A stretch of DNA of 64,000 nucleotides from Burkholderia sp. 9120 (GCF_000745015.1 NZ_JQNA01000002.1:1302001-1366000), one strand, 5' to 3'. Shown: positions 1 through 10,500, counted from the first letter of the stretch. Numbers and translations are program-made. Notes: generated by a model not told the origin, from the letters alone.

Positions 1-685
1 ATATCGCGAATACACTTGATATTAATAACGCAATAACGGGCTTTGTTTTTGCGAAATCGAGAGACCTATAGTAAAGAGGCTTCCGAATTTTCTTTATTTC
101 TTTTTGAACAGCCTTGATAGTCTGATTCGGAACATGCTCACTCTTACTTCGCGTCTCACATTCTCCGCACACAATAGGCTTATTGCATGATTCGACGATA
201 TCAGTCTTTATGCCGTTCATATCAAAAAGGCATCCGCGCGTATCATCGTGAGTAAAACTTTGCGCCGCACCAATTTGCGGAATTGCGTTCCCTGATCGCC
301 GGTAGCGAAGTGAATATGCGTACAAAACACGCAGAATTGCGTTTGCAAGCGGAATATTCTCCGCATTTAAGATTTCTTTTATTTCAAAAAAAGTGAAGAC
401 AATTTGATTTTCGCCAAGAGGCCTAGCATACCAATTGTCTTCGAGCGGAACATTAACAATCGCGATCAAAAAATCGGCGCTATAATTTTTCTTTAGAGGG
501 AGCTGCCTCTTAATCAATTTATCGGAGAACGCCCAATTCCCTATATCCGAGTCACCGCGTAATTCATAGTTTTCCACGCCACCGACAAGCTCGAAAACCT
601 CCGATTTCCACCCCGAGACCGTGTTGAAGTTTAGGTGCAGCGGAAAACGACCAACAGTTACGAGTTTAATTTTTACTTTTTCCAT
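1..685 (-). CDS. hypothetical protein, 3' end outside window
   Basis: Open frame on the minus strand from an ATG at 685 that runs off the left edge of the window, giving about 228 visible residues. I do not recognise the family. The middle holds a cysteine cluster (GCLFD, then VESC, then IVCGEC) that could bind a metal or form a small zinc-ribbon-like element. It is followed by a lysine-rich stretch and, at the edge, a hydrophobic segment (PVIALLISSVFAI) that looks like the start of a membrane helix. Base composition is clearly more AT-rich than the operon to its right, which suggests horizontally acquired DNA. It lies downstream of the hydrolase gene on the same strand across a 256-bp gap, so it is probably transcribed separately. 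The frame is convincing because it stays open for 685 bases; the function is unknown. Confidence 0.7.
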   Translation of the reverse strand, partial: MEKVKIKLVTVGRFPLHLNFNTVSGWKSEVFELVGGVENYELRGDSDIGNWAFSDKLIKRQLPLKKNYSADFLIAIVNVPLEDNWYARPLGENQIVFTFFEIKEILNAENIPLANAILRVLYAYSLRYRRSGNAIPQIGAAQSFTHDDTRGCLFDMNGIKTDIVESCNKPIVCGECETRSKSEHVPNQTIKAVQKEIKKIRKPLYYRSLDFAKTKPVIALLISSVFAI

Positions 686-941
686 GTGCTCACTGTCACA
701 AAATAGATGATGCAGAGTCAACCGGTACCACAGCCCCGCCGCGTGACTCCGGTCGTCAGCATACAGCGGGAGGTAAATGTCTGCATTCGAGAAGTTAGTG
801 GAAATGTCCGAATTTGGCCGATTGCTGCCTGTGACCGGGTCGCTCGCGTTGACGCCTCCAGCCGTCCTACCCTCAGTTAAGTGGATCTGACATGCATAAG
901 TCCCGCCGGCGCCGGCGCGTTCTGGCTCGGAACTGTCCCGT

Positions 942-2366
942 CTATTTCCTGCTTGCGCTTTCTGGCCACACCACGTCGCCATCGACGGCATATAGACGGC
1001 AGTGGTGAAAGAGCCTGTTGCACGCCTCCTGCGCTTCGGCGGCTGGATCAATTCCCAGCGAGACCGCCTCCCAGGCACCATTTGACGAAATAGAGAAGGC
1101 ACGCGGGCGGCGCATTTTCAGGAAATTCCGGTATCCTTCCCTGCCCTGCGCGTTCAGGTACGGCACAGCGCTCACATCCCCCAACTGGGCAAAGCGCGTC
1201 GCGACGGGTACGGAGCTTGGCCGTGTCCATACAACATCGTTATCGACCGCGTAAAGCCGGCAGTCCGAACTGGCTTTTCCGCACAGCTTCAAAGCTTCGA
1301 GTTGCGCGTCAAATCCTTCGGAACTTGACGCCGCGCCGTGCGGGCCGATAGCGAATGCGCGTGGCGAAGGCATATTCAGGAATGCCCGGTAATACGCATA
1401 ATCATGCTCCGTCAGGTAGGGCAATGCCTGCATGTCGTCGAGCGCCGCGTAGTGGCTCGGAGCAGGTGCTGGCGTCGGCATATACTCGGGACTCACCTGC
1501 GTGTGCGGTAATCCCACCTTTGCAAGAAACGCGTCGAGTTCGGGCACCCACAAATGAAGGGCTGCGGCCGAACCCAGAAGGTTGTGCGAATCAGCGCCAA
1601 ACTGGCCGTAGGCCACAAGCGTCGCCGGACCGCCCGCTGCGACGTAGTGCTCATACATCGCGCGCCACACCGGTGTGGGGAATACCGCATCGTTATCGCC
1701 GAAGAACCAGATGGACGGAGTTGCCGTGCGCGCACCCAACCGCGCCGCAGCGTCGCTCAGTGCAGTGTCCTGATCGGCGCAGTCGTTTGCCCGCATGCCA
1801 CCTGCGAAACTCACCAAAGCCTTGACGCCCGGTACGTTCAGCGTGCCGAGTGCCAGCGTGTTCCAGCCACCGAAGCTCTGCCCCGCCACCACAATGCGAC
1901 TTCCGTCGATATTGGGTTGCTGTTTCAGGTAATCGATCACCGCCCGAATGTCGCGCGCCGCATCCAGGCCAATGGCCACATCGTCGCAACCATGTTGCAA
2001 CAGATGACCACCCGAGCCGGCGTAGCCCCGCATCATTGGCAATGCGACCGCGTAGCCGCGCGACAGAAAGTAATACGCTGAGAATGTGAGGTAATAACGT
2101 GGCTGGTCACTGGGCGCCGTATTTCCGGTCGCACCATGATTCATCACGGCCAACGAAAAGGGACCTGGGCCCTTCGGCGTGTAAATGGTCATCTGCAGGT
2201 CGACAGGACGATCGGGGTCGCCCGGCACCGTAATAACGCGTTCGCTCTCTAGCGCCGCGGCCGGTGCTTTGGATGCCGCCTTGGGATCGTCTGCCAGCGC
2301 AGGTCGTGCCGCACCCAGCCACAGAAGGATGATGAAAAAGAAAAACCACCCTTTGCTAAACGTCAT
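942..2366 (-). CDS. exported alpha/beta hydrolase with duplicated C-terminal module
   Basis: 474 residues. The N-terminus is a signal peptide (hydrophobic residues 8-19, Ala-rich cleavage site near 25), so the protein is exported. Residues 45-285 form a dienelactone-hydrolase-like alpha/beta hydrolase fold: nucleophile elbow GQSFGGW with Ser164, acid in FFGDND near 224-226, and His261 in ADSHN. Substrate unknown; an esterase or peptidase-like role is possible. The C-terminus has two copies of a module of about 75 residues (306-380 and 392-467), each with a PYL...Y..FL motif, a PRAF core, two cysteines and an ending of the type CRLYAVD.DVVW. Its ATG overlaps the TolC stop by 4 bases, so it is the last gene of the type I secretion operon and probably acts in the same process, in the periplasm or outside the cell. 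Confidence 0.85.
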   Translation of the reverse strand: MTFSKGWFFFFIILLWLGAARPALADDPKAASKAPAAALESERVITVPGDPDRPVDLQMTIYTPKGPGPFSLAVMNHGATGNTAPSDQPRYYLTFSAYYFLSRGYAVALPMMRGYAGSGGHLLQHGCDDVAIGLDAARDIRAVIDYLKQQPNIDGSRIVVAGQSFGGWNTLALGTLNVPGVKALVSFAGGMRANDCADQDTALSDAAARLGARTATPSIWFFGDNDAVFPTPVWRAMYEHYVAAGGPATLVAYGQFGADSHNLLGSAAALHLWVPELDAFLAKVGLPHTQVSPEYMPTPAPAPSHYAALDDMQALPYLTEHDYAYYRAFLNMPSPRAFAIGPHGAASSSEGFDAQLEALKLCGKASSDCRLYAVDNDVVWTRPSSVPVATRFAQLGDVSAVPYLNAQGREGYRNFLKMRRPRAFSISSNGAWEAVSLGIDPAAEAQEACNRLFHHCRLYAVDGDVVWPESASRK

Positions 2367-3829
2367 CTGGATTCGAGTGAATAGTTGTCAGCAAAGTTTT
2401 CCACGCCCAGCCGGCCAAGCTTCGCCGCAAGCTGCACCTTCGCGTTATGCCAGTCGGTCAGCGCCTGCACGCGCCGCTGCCGGGCCGTCGCCAGCGAGGT
2501 CTGCGTATTGAGCAATTCCAGAATATTGCCCACGCCCGCGCGATAGCGCTCCTCGGCGGCATCGAACGAGAGACGCGCAATATCCAGAATGGTCGCGCTA
2601 TGTGCCGCATTCTCCGTCGCGGTGCGTAAAGTCTGATACGCCGTCCACACGTCAAGCGCGACCTGCTGCCGGGTTTCGCTCACCACGTCGAGCTGGTGCT
2701 CCGCTTCCGCCTCCGCCTGGCGGATCTGGTAATGCCGGCCGAATCCCTCGAAGAACGGTATCGTCAGCTGCACGCCGATATACGCGTCGTGCCCGGTCGC
2801 AGGGAAACTCGGAATCCCGAGCCCCAGACTCGCCGGCTGATTGTTGCGGCTGTATTTCGCGACCAAACTCACATTCGGTAGGCCTTCGTCACGCGTCTGC
2901 GCAACCTTCGCGCGGGCGGCTTCGAACTGCGCCTGCGCAGCAAGTACGCTCGGATGCGACCGCTTCACGTCGTCGATCAGCTCACCGACCGACTCGCTGA
3001 AGACCTGGTCGGGCTGCGCGCCCGCCGACACCTCGGGCACGACAACTGGTTCGCCCGGATCCAGTCCCATCTCAGAAGCAAGTGTTCCCGTCGCCGTCTG
3101 CGCGTCGCCTTCCGCTTTCGTGAGATTGAACACCGCCTCGTCGTGCTGGGTCTGCGCCTGCAGCTCATCCGTGATGGGCGCGACGCCTTTGTCGACGCGC
3201 GCCTGCGCGGCGGTCAGGCTGTCGCGCGTCATGCGTTCGATATCGGCCGCCGCGATCAGCGCGCCTTGCGCAGCCTGCGCTGCGTAATAGTCCTTCGCGA
3301 CATTACCGAATTCCGTTTGCAACGTCGCATTCTGCGTTGCGCGCGCGGCGCTCAGCATTTCGGACACATTGCGCAGCGCCGCTGCCCGGCCGCCGAAGTC
3401 GAACAACACCCAGTTCAGCGTCGCGCTTTCGGAGCGGATCGTGGACGACGTACTGGAGCTGAGTTGCGGCTCTCCGGTGACATTGGTTGCCGAGTTGTCG
3501 CGCACGCCCTGCCACGTGCCGGACAGCGTCGGCAGGAATGCAGCGCGCGCGACGCCAACCGCTGCTGCCTGTGCCTTTACGTCAGCCCAAGCCTCACGCG
3601 TTTTCGGGTTGTTGCACAACGTGCGCTCGACCGCTTCGAGCAGCGCGAGCGGCCGCCCCACCGCGCCGAATACGCACATGCCCGGTGAGCTGATCAACTC
3701 ACCCGCAGCCGTCGCGGGCACGCCCTGCTCGGCTCTCAGGATATCGATCGCATGCGCGGGCAAGCAGGCGGCAAGCGTCAGCACGGCACCGCCCGTTAGC
3801 GACAATCGCCACAAACGGCTACCGCTCAT
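2363..3829 (-). CDS. TolC family outer membrane channel of type I secretion
   Basis: 488 residues from the ATG at 3829 (MSGSRLWR). The frame extends further upstream, but this start gives a normal signal peptide (hydrophobic core LSLTGGAVLTLAACLPAHA) and overlaps the end of the HlyD gene by 11 bases, as expected in a coupled operon. The protein has the two-fold repeat of the outer membrane efflux family: long alanine/glutamine-rich helices, and repeated segments around AAVGVARAAFLPTLSGTW and ARAKVAQTRDEGLPNVSL. It should form a trimeric outer membrane duct that receives the substrate from the HlyB/HlyD inner membrane pair. The partner genes lie directly upstream, so it is a dedicated channel rather than the housekeeping TolC. 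Confidence 0.92.
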   Translation of the reverse strand: MSGSRLWRLSLTGGAVLTLAACLPAHAIDILRAEQGVPATAAGELISSPGMCVFGAVGRPLALLEAVERTLCNNPKTREAWADVKAQAAAVGVARAAFLPTLSGTWQGVRDNSATNVTGEPQLSSSTSSTIRSESATLNWVLFDFGGRAAALRNVSEMLSAARATQNATLQTEFGNVAKDYYAAQAAQGALIAAADIERMTRDSLTAAQARVDKGVAPITDELQAQTQHDEAVFNLTKAEGDAQTATGTLASEMGLDPGEPVVVPEVSAGAQPDQVFSESVGELIDDVKRSHPSVLAAQAQFEAARAKVAQTRDEGLPNVSLVAKYSRNNQPASLGLGIPSFPATGHDAYIGVQLTIPFFEGFGRHYQIRQAEAEAEHQLDVVSETRQQVALDVWTAYQTLRTATENAAHSATILDIARLSFDAAEERYRAGVGNILELLNTQTSLATARQRRVQALTDWHNAKVQLAAKLGRLGVENFADNYSLESR

Positions 3830-5237
3830 GCATGCTCTCCTGCGCGCCCTCGACCATTGGTCCAAGCAGATAGTGCGCAACGCTCTGACGCCCGGTCTTG
3901 ATCTCCGCCGTGACGCTCATGCCCGGCGTCAGCGCGATCCATTTATTGTCGATGCGCATGCGATTCGTGTTCAGGCGAACACGCGCCGTAAATGCCAGCC
4001 CCAGTTTCTTGTCCTGCACCGCATCGTTTGATACCGAGACGACCGTTCCTTCCAGCATTCCGTAGCGCGTATAGGGAAATGCCTCGATCTTGACCGCCGC
4101 GCGCTGGCCAACATCGACAAAGCCGATATCCTTGTTCTCGACGGTCGCCTCGACTTCGAGCGCATCGTCCGGCACGATTTCCATCAACGCCTGCGCGGTC
4201 GTCACGACGCCACCGAGCGTGTGCACCGCCATCTGCTGCACCGTGCCGGCAACCGGTGCGCTCAGGCTCATCAAACCCGTGCGCGTATGCGCCTTCGCTT
4301 CGTCGTTGCGGCTCTGGGTCAACTGCTCGCTGGCTTTCTCCTGCTCGTACAGTTGCTCACGGAGAAACTGCGACTCGGCCGACGCGATGTCGGCGCGCTG
4401 CTCCGCAATGCCAGCGGCCAGTTCGCGCGCGTGGCTGCGCTGCGCATCGAGCTCATGCTCCTGTTCGAGTGCCGTCTGTTCCTTGTCCAGATAGTCGTGC
4501 TGCGCGACATATTTCTTCTCCGACAGCGTCTTGTAGTCGTTCGCCTGTGCCCTCGCAAGCGGAGCCGTAGCGACGAGCTTCGCGATCTCCTGGCGTGTAC
4601 TGTCGAGTTCGGCCCCGCGTTTCTCAAGCTCGGCGCCGGCCGCGCGCTGTTTGTCCTCGAACTCGAGCCACGCACCTTCGGCAAGCCGCTGCGCTTCGAG
4701 CTGGCGCTGTTCCGGCGCACCGTCGACGATCGCAACCCGCGGCGCACAGTTGTCGCGCTGCGCCTCAAGCAAAGCCTGCGCACGGGCGGCAGCTAGTCCC
4801 GCGTCGAGGCGGCTCGCACGGGCCTTGTCCTCGTCGGCCGAGGCCTGCGAGGTATCGAGTTTCATCAGCAGTTGCCCGGCCGTCACCCGATCGCCGTCCT
4901 GCACAGCGATTTCGCGCACGACGCCGGTAATCGCCGGCTGCACAATCTTCACGCGCGCGTTGGGTACGAGCTTGCCCTTCGCGGTCGCGACGATGTCGAG
5001 CCGCGCAAACAGCGTAATGGCGAGCACGATAACGGTGAGCGCCACCAGAATGCGCGCGCTCCAGCGCGGCGCCGGATGTACCGGCGTTTCGACCAGCTCC
5101 AGCTGCGCCGGCTGGAACGCCAGTTCGTATTCGAGTTTGGCGGGTGCGTCAAACTGTCGACGGATTGACCATGCGGCGCGCCAGATGGCCGCATAGCGGC
5201 GGCCGAGATCAGCCAATGCCTGTAATCGTAGTCGCAT
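3819..5237 (-). CDS. HlyD-type periplasmic adaptor of type I secretion
   Basis: 472 residues. A cytoplasmic N-terminal stretch of about 60 residues precedes a single membrane helix (about 62-82). Next comes a biotinyl-lipoyl-like half motif (VQPAITGVVREIAVQDGDRV), a long coiled-coil hairpin (about 130-300, rich in Glu, Gln, Ala and Arg), the second lipoyl half (LSAPVAGTVQQMAVHTLGG) and a beta-barrel domain ending in LTPGMSVTAEIKTG. This is the usual architecture of the membrane fusion protein that links the ABC transporter to TolC and touches the substrate. The start is 2 bases after the stop of the transporter gene, so translation is coupled. The end overlaps the TolC start. Confidence 0.93.
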   Translation of the reverse strand: MRLRLQALADLGRRYAAIWRAAWSIRRQFDAPAKLEYELAFQPAQLELVETPVHPAPRWSARILVALTVIVLAITLFARLDIVATAKGKLVPNARVKIVQPAITGVVREIAVQDGDRVTAGQLLMKLDTSQASADEDKARASRLDAGLAAARAQALLEAQRDNCAPRVAIVDGAPEQRQLEAQRLAEGAWLEFEDKQRAAGAELEKRGAELDSTRQEIAKLVATAPLARAQANDYKTLSEKKYVAQHDYLDKEQTALEQEHELDAQRSHARELAAGIAEQRADIASAESQFLREQLYEQEKASEQLTQSRNDEAKAHTRTGLMSLSAPVAGTVQQMAVHTLGGVVTTAQALMEIVPDDALEVEATVENKDIGFVDVGQRAAVKIEAFPYTRYGMLEGTVVSVSNDAVQDKKLGLAFTARVRLNTNRMRIDNKWIALTPGMSVTAEIKTGRQSVAHYLLGPMVEGAQESMHER

Positions 5238-5239
5238 GA

Positions 5240-7396
5240 TCAGCTGTTCTGCAGGAAGACGAGATGGGCGTAGTAGCCGCCTTTGGCGACCAGCGCGTCG
5301 TGCGTGCCGCGCTCGACGATCCTGCCCCTGTCCATCGCGATGATCTGGTCCGCGTGACGCACGGCCGTCAGACGGTGCGCAATGATGATGACCGTGCGGT
5401 TCGCGCAGATGGCCCGCATGTTGTTCTGGATTACGCGTTCCGTTTCGAAATCGAGCGCGCTGGTCGCTTCGTCGAAGATCAGGATGCGCGGATTGGTCAG
5501 CAGCGCGCGCGCGATTGCGAGCCGCTGGCGTTGCCCGCCCGAGAGGTTGCCGCCGTGCTCCTCAACCGCCGTGTCGTACGCCTGCGGCAGCTCGCAGATG
5601 AACTCATGCGCGCCGGCCAGTTTCGCGGCGTGAATCACTGCGTCGAGCGGCGCGCCCGGGTCGGTCAGCGCGATATTCTCGCGAATCGTGCGGTTGAACA
5701 GCAGGTTCTCCTGCAGCACCATGCCGACTTGCCGACGCAGCCACGCGGGGTCGGTCAGCGCCAGATCGATGCCGTCGATGCGCACCGTACCCTGCTCCGG
5801 CAGGTAGAGCCGTTGCAGCAGTTTAGCGAGCGTGCTTTTACCCGACCCCGAACGGCCGACGACACCGATCACCTGACCGGCACCGATCTCCAGCGATACA
5901 TCGTCGATGATCGGCGGGCCGTCCGGTCTATAGCGAAACCGGATGTTCTCGAAGCGGATGTCGCCCTTGAGCGCGGGCAATGCCTGGCGGCTCGGCGGCG
6001 CTTCTGTGCGCGAGTTGAGAATGTCGCCCAGCCGGCTCATCGAAATGCCGATCTGCTGGAAGTCCTGCCAGAGCTGAGCGAGACGCAGAACCGGCGACGC
6101 CACGCGCTGCGACATCATGTTGAACGCAATCAGCTCACCTACGGTCAGGCGTCCGTCGATCACGAGCTTCGCGCCGAGCAGCAGAGTCGCGAGCGTGACG
6201 AGCTTGCCGACATACTGGATCAACTGCTGGCCGATGTTACCCAGTTGCGTCACGCGGAAACCGGCCGACACATAGGCCGCGAGCTGGATCTCCCACTTCT
6301 TGACGAACTGCGGCTCGACCGCCATCGCCTTTACGGTCTCCACGCCAGAGACGGTCTCGACGAGGAACGATTGATTGTCCGCGCCGCGCGCGAATTTCTC
6401 GTTCAGGCGCCGTCGCAGAGTGGGCACGAACGTGCCCGAGACCAGCGCGTACACGGGCAGCGAAGCTGCGACGATGAGCGTCAGCCACACGCTGTAGATA
6501 CACATCACGCCGATGAACACGAACGAAAACACCAGATCAATGACGGCGGTCAATGCCTGCCCGGTCAGGAAATTGCGTATGTTCTCGAGTTCGCGCACGC
6601 GCGCCACGGTGTCGCCTACGCGCCGTGCCGCGAAATACGGCAGCGGCAATGCGATCAGGTGGCGGAATAAGCGCGCGCCCAATTCCACGTCGATACGGTT
6701 GGTCGTGTGCGAGAAGATGAAATTGCGCAGTCCGGTCAGCAGCACCTCGAAGGTCGAGCTCACGAACAGCGCAATGCCGACGACCGCCAGCGTGTTGTAC
6801 GTACGATTGACCAGTACCTTGTCCATCACGATCTGGAACATCAGCGGCGAGACAAGACCGAAAATCTGCAGGATCAGCGAAATCCCGAGCACTTCGAGCA
6901 GCAGGCGCCGGTATTTGACGATCGCCGGAATGAACCACGAGAAGTCGAAGCGCGCAAGTTCGCCCGCGAGCGACGCGCGTGAGGCGAACAGCACCACCTG
7001 GCCCGTCGTGCGTTCAGCCAGGGTATCGAGCGGTACCACGGTGGGTGCCGTTGCATCAGCCTCCAGGATGAGTGCCGTCTTGCCGTCGCAACGGGCGATG
7101 ATGAAGTGATCGCCGTTCGCGTCGAGCGCGAGCGCGGGCAGTGGCATGTGGTCGATCCGGTCGGCTTTGAGCGGCGCGAGCCGTGCCTTGAGGCCAAGCG
7201 AGCGGGCGCTGAGGATCAGTGCGTCGCTGTCGAAGGGCTGGTCGCCGCTTCCAGCGGCGTGCCGCAGTTGCGAGGCGTCCGCCGCGATGCCGTGGAAACG
7301 GGCAATCACGACCAGGCAGGCCAGGGCGGGATCGGCGGCAGCGGATAGTTCAACGGCGGGTGAACTTAGTTGTTCGGTAACGTCTGGGGCATTCAC
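5240..7396 (-). CDS. HlyB-type ABC transporter (permease/ATPase) with C39-like domain
   Basis: Inner membrane exporter of about 718 residues that powers type I secretion. An N-terminal peptidase-C39-like domain keeps the GDHFIIA histidine segment, but the usual DCG active-site motif reads DPA. It should therefore be a non-cleaving docking domain, as in HlyB. Six membrane helices follow, then an ATPase with Walker A (GRSGSGKST), signature (LSGGQRQRLAIARA), Walker B (ILIFDEATSALD) and H-loop (AHR). The frame is open up to a GTG at 7459, but that lies in the T-run of a terminator. I prefer the GTG at 7396, which has AGGACG about 9 bases upstream; no ATG is available nearby. The hairpin between substrate gene and transporter gene resembles the attenuator between hlyA and hlyB. 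Confidence 0.9.
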   Translation of the reverse strand: MNAPDVTEQLSSPAVELSAAADPALACLVVIARFHGIAADASQLRHAAGSGDQPFDSDALILSARSLGLKARLAPLKADRIDHMPLPALALDANGDHFIIARCDGKTALILEADATAPTVVPLDTLAERTTGQVVLFASRASLAGELARFDFSWFIPAIVKYRRLLLEVLGISLILQIFGLVSPLMFQIVMDKVLVNRTYNTLAVVGIALFVSSTFEVLLTGLRNFIFSHTTNRIDVELGARLFRHLIALPLPYFAARRVGDTVARVRELENIRNFLTGQALTAVIDLVFSFVFIGVMCIYSVWLTLIVAASLPVYALVSGTFVPTLRRRLNEKFARGADNQSFLVETVSGVETVKAMAVEPQFVKKWEIQLAAYVSAGFRVTQLGNIGQQLIQYVGKLVTLATLLLGAKLVIDGRLTVGELIAFNMMSQRVASPVLRLAQLWQDFQQIGISMSRLGDILNSRTEAPPSRQALPALKGDIRFENIRFRYRPDGPPIIDDVSLEIGAGQVIGVVGRSGSGKSTLAKLLQRLYLPEQGTVRIDGIDLALTDPAWLRRQVGMVLQENLLFNRTIRENIALTDPGAPLDAVIHAAKLAGAHEFICELPQAYDTAVEEHGGNLSGGQRQRLAIARALLTNPRILIFDEATSALDFETERVIQNNMRAICANRTVIIIAHRLTAVRHADQIIAMDRGRIVERGTHDALVAKGGYYAHLVFLQNS

Positions 7397-7459
7397 GGAA
7401 TTGTTAACGTCCTGGATGCTGCAACCGCGGCTTGTCCGGCGCGGGCTGTACGGGTACAC

Positions 7460-7493
7460 AAAAGACGCCCACGACCATCATGGTCGTGGACGC
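7460..7493 (-). terminator. hairpin terminator/attenuator between substrate and transporter genes
   Basis: On the minus strand the arms GTCCACGACCAT and ATGGTCGTGGGC pair almost perfectly and are followed by TTTT. The hairpin begins about 26 bases after the stop of the large secreted protein and precedes the ABC transporter start. It would set a high substrate to exporter ratio, with some readthrough needed for the downstream genes. Confidence 0.7.
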
Positions 7494-7518
7494 CTGAACA
7501 GCAGCTAGCGATGTAACA

Positions 7519-10500
7519 TCAGTGCGCGCTGGCGAGCAGCATCGATTCCTGCGCGGTCTGTGCCGGCGCCAGGGTCGAGCTTGCCGCGGATTGCGTGCCG
7601 TAGGACGCCATTGCGGCGATAAGCGAACTGAGCTGCGTATCCGAGAGCGTCGCCGTATTGCCCTCAGCGCTCGACGTGACATTCGGGTTGTACTTCAGAT
7701 CGACGCCTGCGATGTCGCCCGTTTTACCGTTCGCGTACGTGAATGAACTGTCGACCAGGATCTCGTTGCCGTTGCTGTTCTGGCTGACCTGCGTTCCGTT
7801 CAGATCGATCGAGGTGATGCCCAATTGTGACAGCGACAGCAGTTCGCCCGACTGGAAGTTCGCCGTGCCGGTGGGATCGACCCAGACTTTCAGCGAATTC
7901 CAGAGGGCGTCGCTGCTGGTCAGCGAGCCGTCCGACGTCCCGTCGACCTGCTGGGCGAGCGACTGCAGCGCGCCAAAGCCGCCGACGAGTTGACTGTCCT
8001 GAGTCACCGCTGTCGAATTTGTAGCGTCGTTCGGGTCATAGACCAGGTAGCCCTCGCCGGCTGTGCCCCAACCGGTTTGTACCTTCTTTCCATTGTTCTG
8101 CATATCGAACGAAGCACCGGACGTCGACAGCGAGGTAGTCGCGACACTATCACCGTTGAGGTTCAGGATGATCGGGTCAATGCCATCGGGACACATCGTA
8201 ACCGTAAGGTTACTGCCCGGCACACCACCGCCCTCTGTCGGCACTGCGTACGCTATGACCCCGTTGTCACCTCCTAGTACCGGAATGGAGGGAAAACTAC
8301 TACCAGTAACGGGAGAAACGGCATTAAAAGTGCTGACGGGGGTACCGTTTGTCATGTTTTTGTTGCCGACTACATAGTTGTTTGCGGATGAGAAGAATAC
8401 CGAGCCATTGTTCGCATAGACGTAATTTCCAGTCCCATGGACGTTTATTATTATTTGGCTAGCGTTGTCACCCGCATAGATATAATTGTTATCGCCATTG
8501 ACTTCCAAGGTTGACTTTGGAACAACCGCTCCCGCACCGACTACGATCTCTGAGCCGGACGCGTCAATGACGTTGTTGACTCCGTTATCGATGATGGATG
8601 ATCCGGAACTCATCCCGATGTCGTTGCCGTTACCGTTCACGCTGACGCTACAACTGCTCCCCATGATCAAGGAGTTACTCGTGCCAGTAAGAGCGAAACT
8701 CGTACCGTTCGCCGCAGTGATGGTAGAGAGCTGCGAAGTAACGTTGTAATTCGTGCCGCTGAGCAAGGTGAGGTAATCCCCTGTACCTCCAAGATTAACG
8801 TTGTCGCTGCCGCCGGAAATTGCCGTTGTACTAGCCGATTGACCTGTCGCGAGATTAGCACCAACGTTGATCTGGTCTAAAACCGCCGTTATGGTGTTGT
8901 TAGTCGAAGTGTTGAACGTTAGTCCTGTACTTCCGGCGGTTACAGACGTGCCCGCGCTGAGGTACACCTGATCGCTGATGCCGTTGATGAGATCGTTCTG
9001 CCCGATGACGGCCAACGTGTTTGCCGTACCCCCGTTGATTGTGCTGCTGTTGCCTATGACTGTCGTTACCCCTGCCGACTGACCAGACACAAGATTACTT
9101 CCGACATTGATCTGATCGGAAATCGCGGTGATAGTATTGTTCGTGGAAGTATTAAAAACTAGTCCCGTACTGCCCGTCGATACGGACGTGCCCGCGCTGA
9201 GATACACCTGATCACTGATACCATTGACGAGATCGTTCTGCCCGATGATAGCCAGCGTGTTCGCCGCACCTCCATTAATCGTGCTGCTATTACCTATAAC
9301 TGTCGTGACGCCTGCTGACTGGCCAGCTACAAGGTTACTTCCGACATTGATTTGATCGGACAACGCCGTAATTGTATTGTTGGTCGAAGTATTAAAAACC
9401 AGACCGGCACTGCCCGTCGATATAGACGTCCCAGCACCCAGATAGACCTGATCGCTGATGCCGTTGATGAGATCGTTCTGCCCGACGACAGCCAGCGTGT
9501 TTTGCGTGCCGGCATTGATCGTGCTGCTATCTCCGATAACTGTCGTCACCCCTGCTGACTGGCCAGCCACAAGGTTACTTCCGACATTGATCTGATCGGA
9601 AATCGCTGTAATTGTATTATTGGTTGACGTGTTAAAGATGAGGCCGCTACTGCCCGTCGATACAGAGGTACCCGCGCTGAGATAGACCTGATCGCTGATG
9701 CCATTGATGAGATCGTTCTGCCCTATAAGAGCTACTACGCCCGCCGTACCTGCATTGATCGTGCTGCTGTTGCCTATAACTGTTGTCACACCGGCAGACT
9801 GGCCAGCCGCAAGATTGCCAGCGATGTTGATCTGGTCTCCAATACCAGTGATCGTGTTATTGCTCGAGGTGTTGACGGAAAAACCCGAACCACTCGTCGT
9901 CAACGACGAATTTGCTCCAAGAAATACTTGGTCACTACCGCCGTTGACTGTGGCACTTGACGATGCGGCCAGATTAACTTGAAAGCCTCTGACGTCTGAA
10001 TTCACGCCTTGACCACTGATGTACTCAACGTCTGTCGCACCATTCTGCGCGAGCGTCACACTACTTGTTACAGCACCCTGATTAGTCACTTCAGAATACT
10101 GAAACGCTCCCCCTCCAAGCGATGTCGTGGCAATCGTGTCGCCAGGGGTCCCCGCCATGATAATTGCAGGATTACCGTCCGGGCCATTCATGGGTGTCAG
10201 CATATCCCCGTCTTGCGACGCAGGTACATTTCCGATCCATTTGTTAAAGCCTGGCAGGAACGTGTTGTTAAACCAACTCCCCGCATTGTCGAGAACCGGT
10301 ACGACGCCAATCAATATGCCGAACGCGTTTGCGCGTGATGCAATTACTGCCATCTCCTCAGCCAGCGCACCGTCGCCGAGCCCTTGTGCAGCGGCCGCAA
10401 TCGCCGTCGCCGCACCGCCCCCAATTCCAGCGGCATCATTTGCGACTGACGCCAAAGCTGCATTCTGGACACTGGCGCTCTGATTTTGTGCCACGGCGTT

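Noticed and set aside
8820-9960. Regular repeats considered as a CRISPR array
   Set aside because: The period is 240 bp with repeats continuous and in frame with a large protein; no short repeat-spacer pattern exists.
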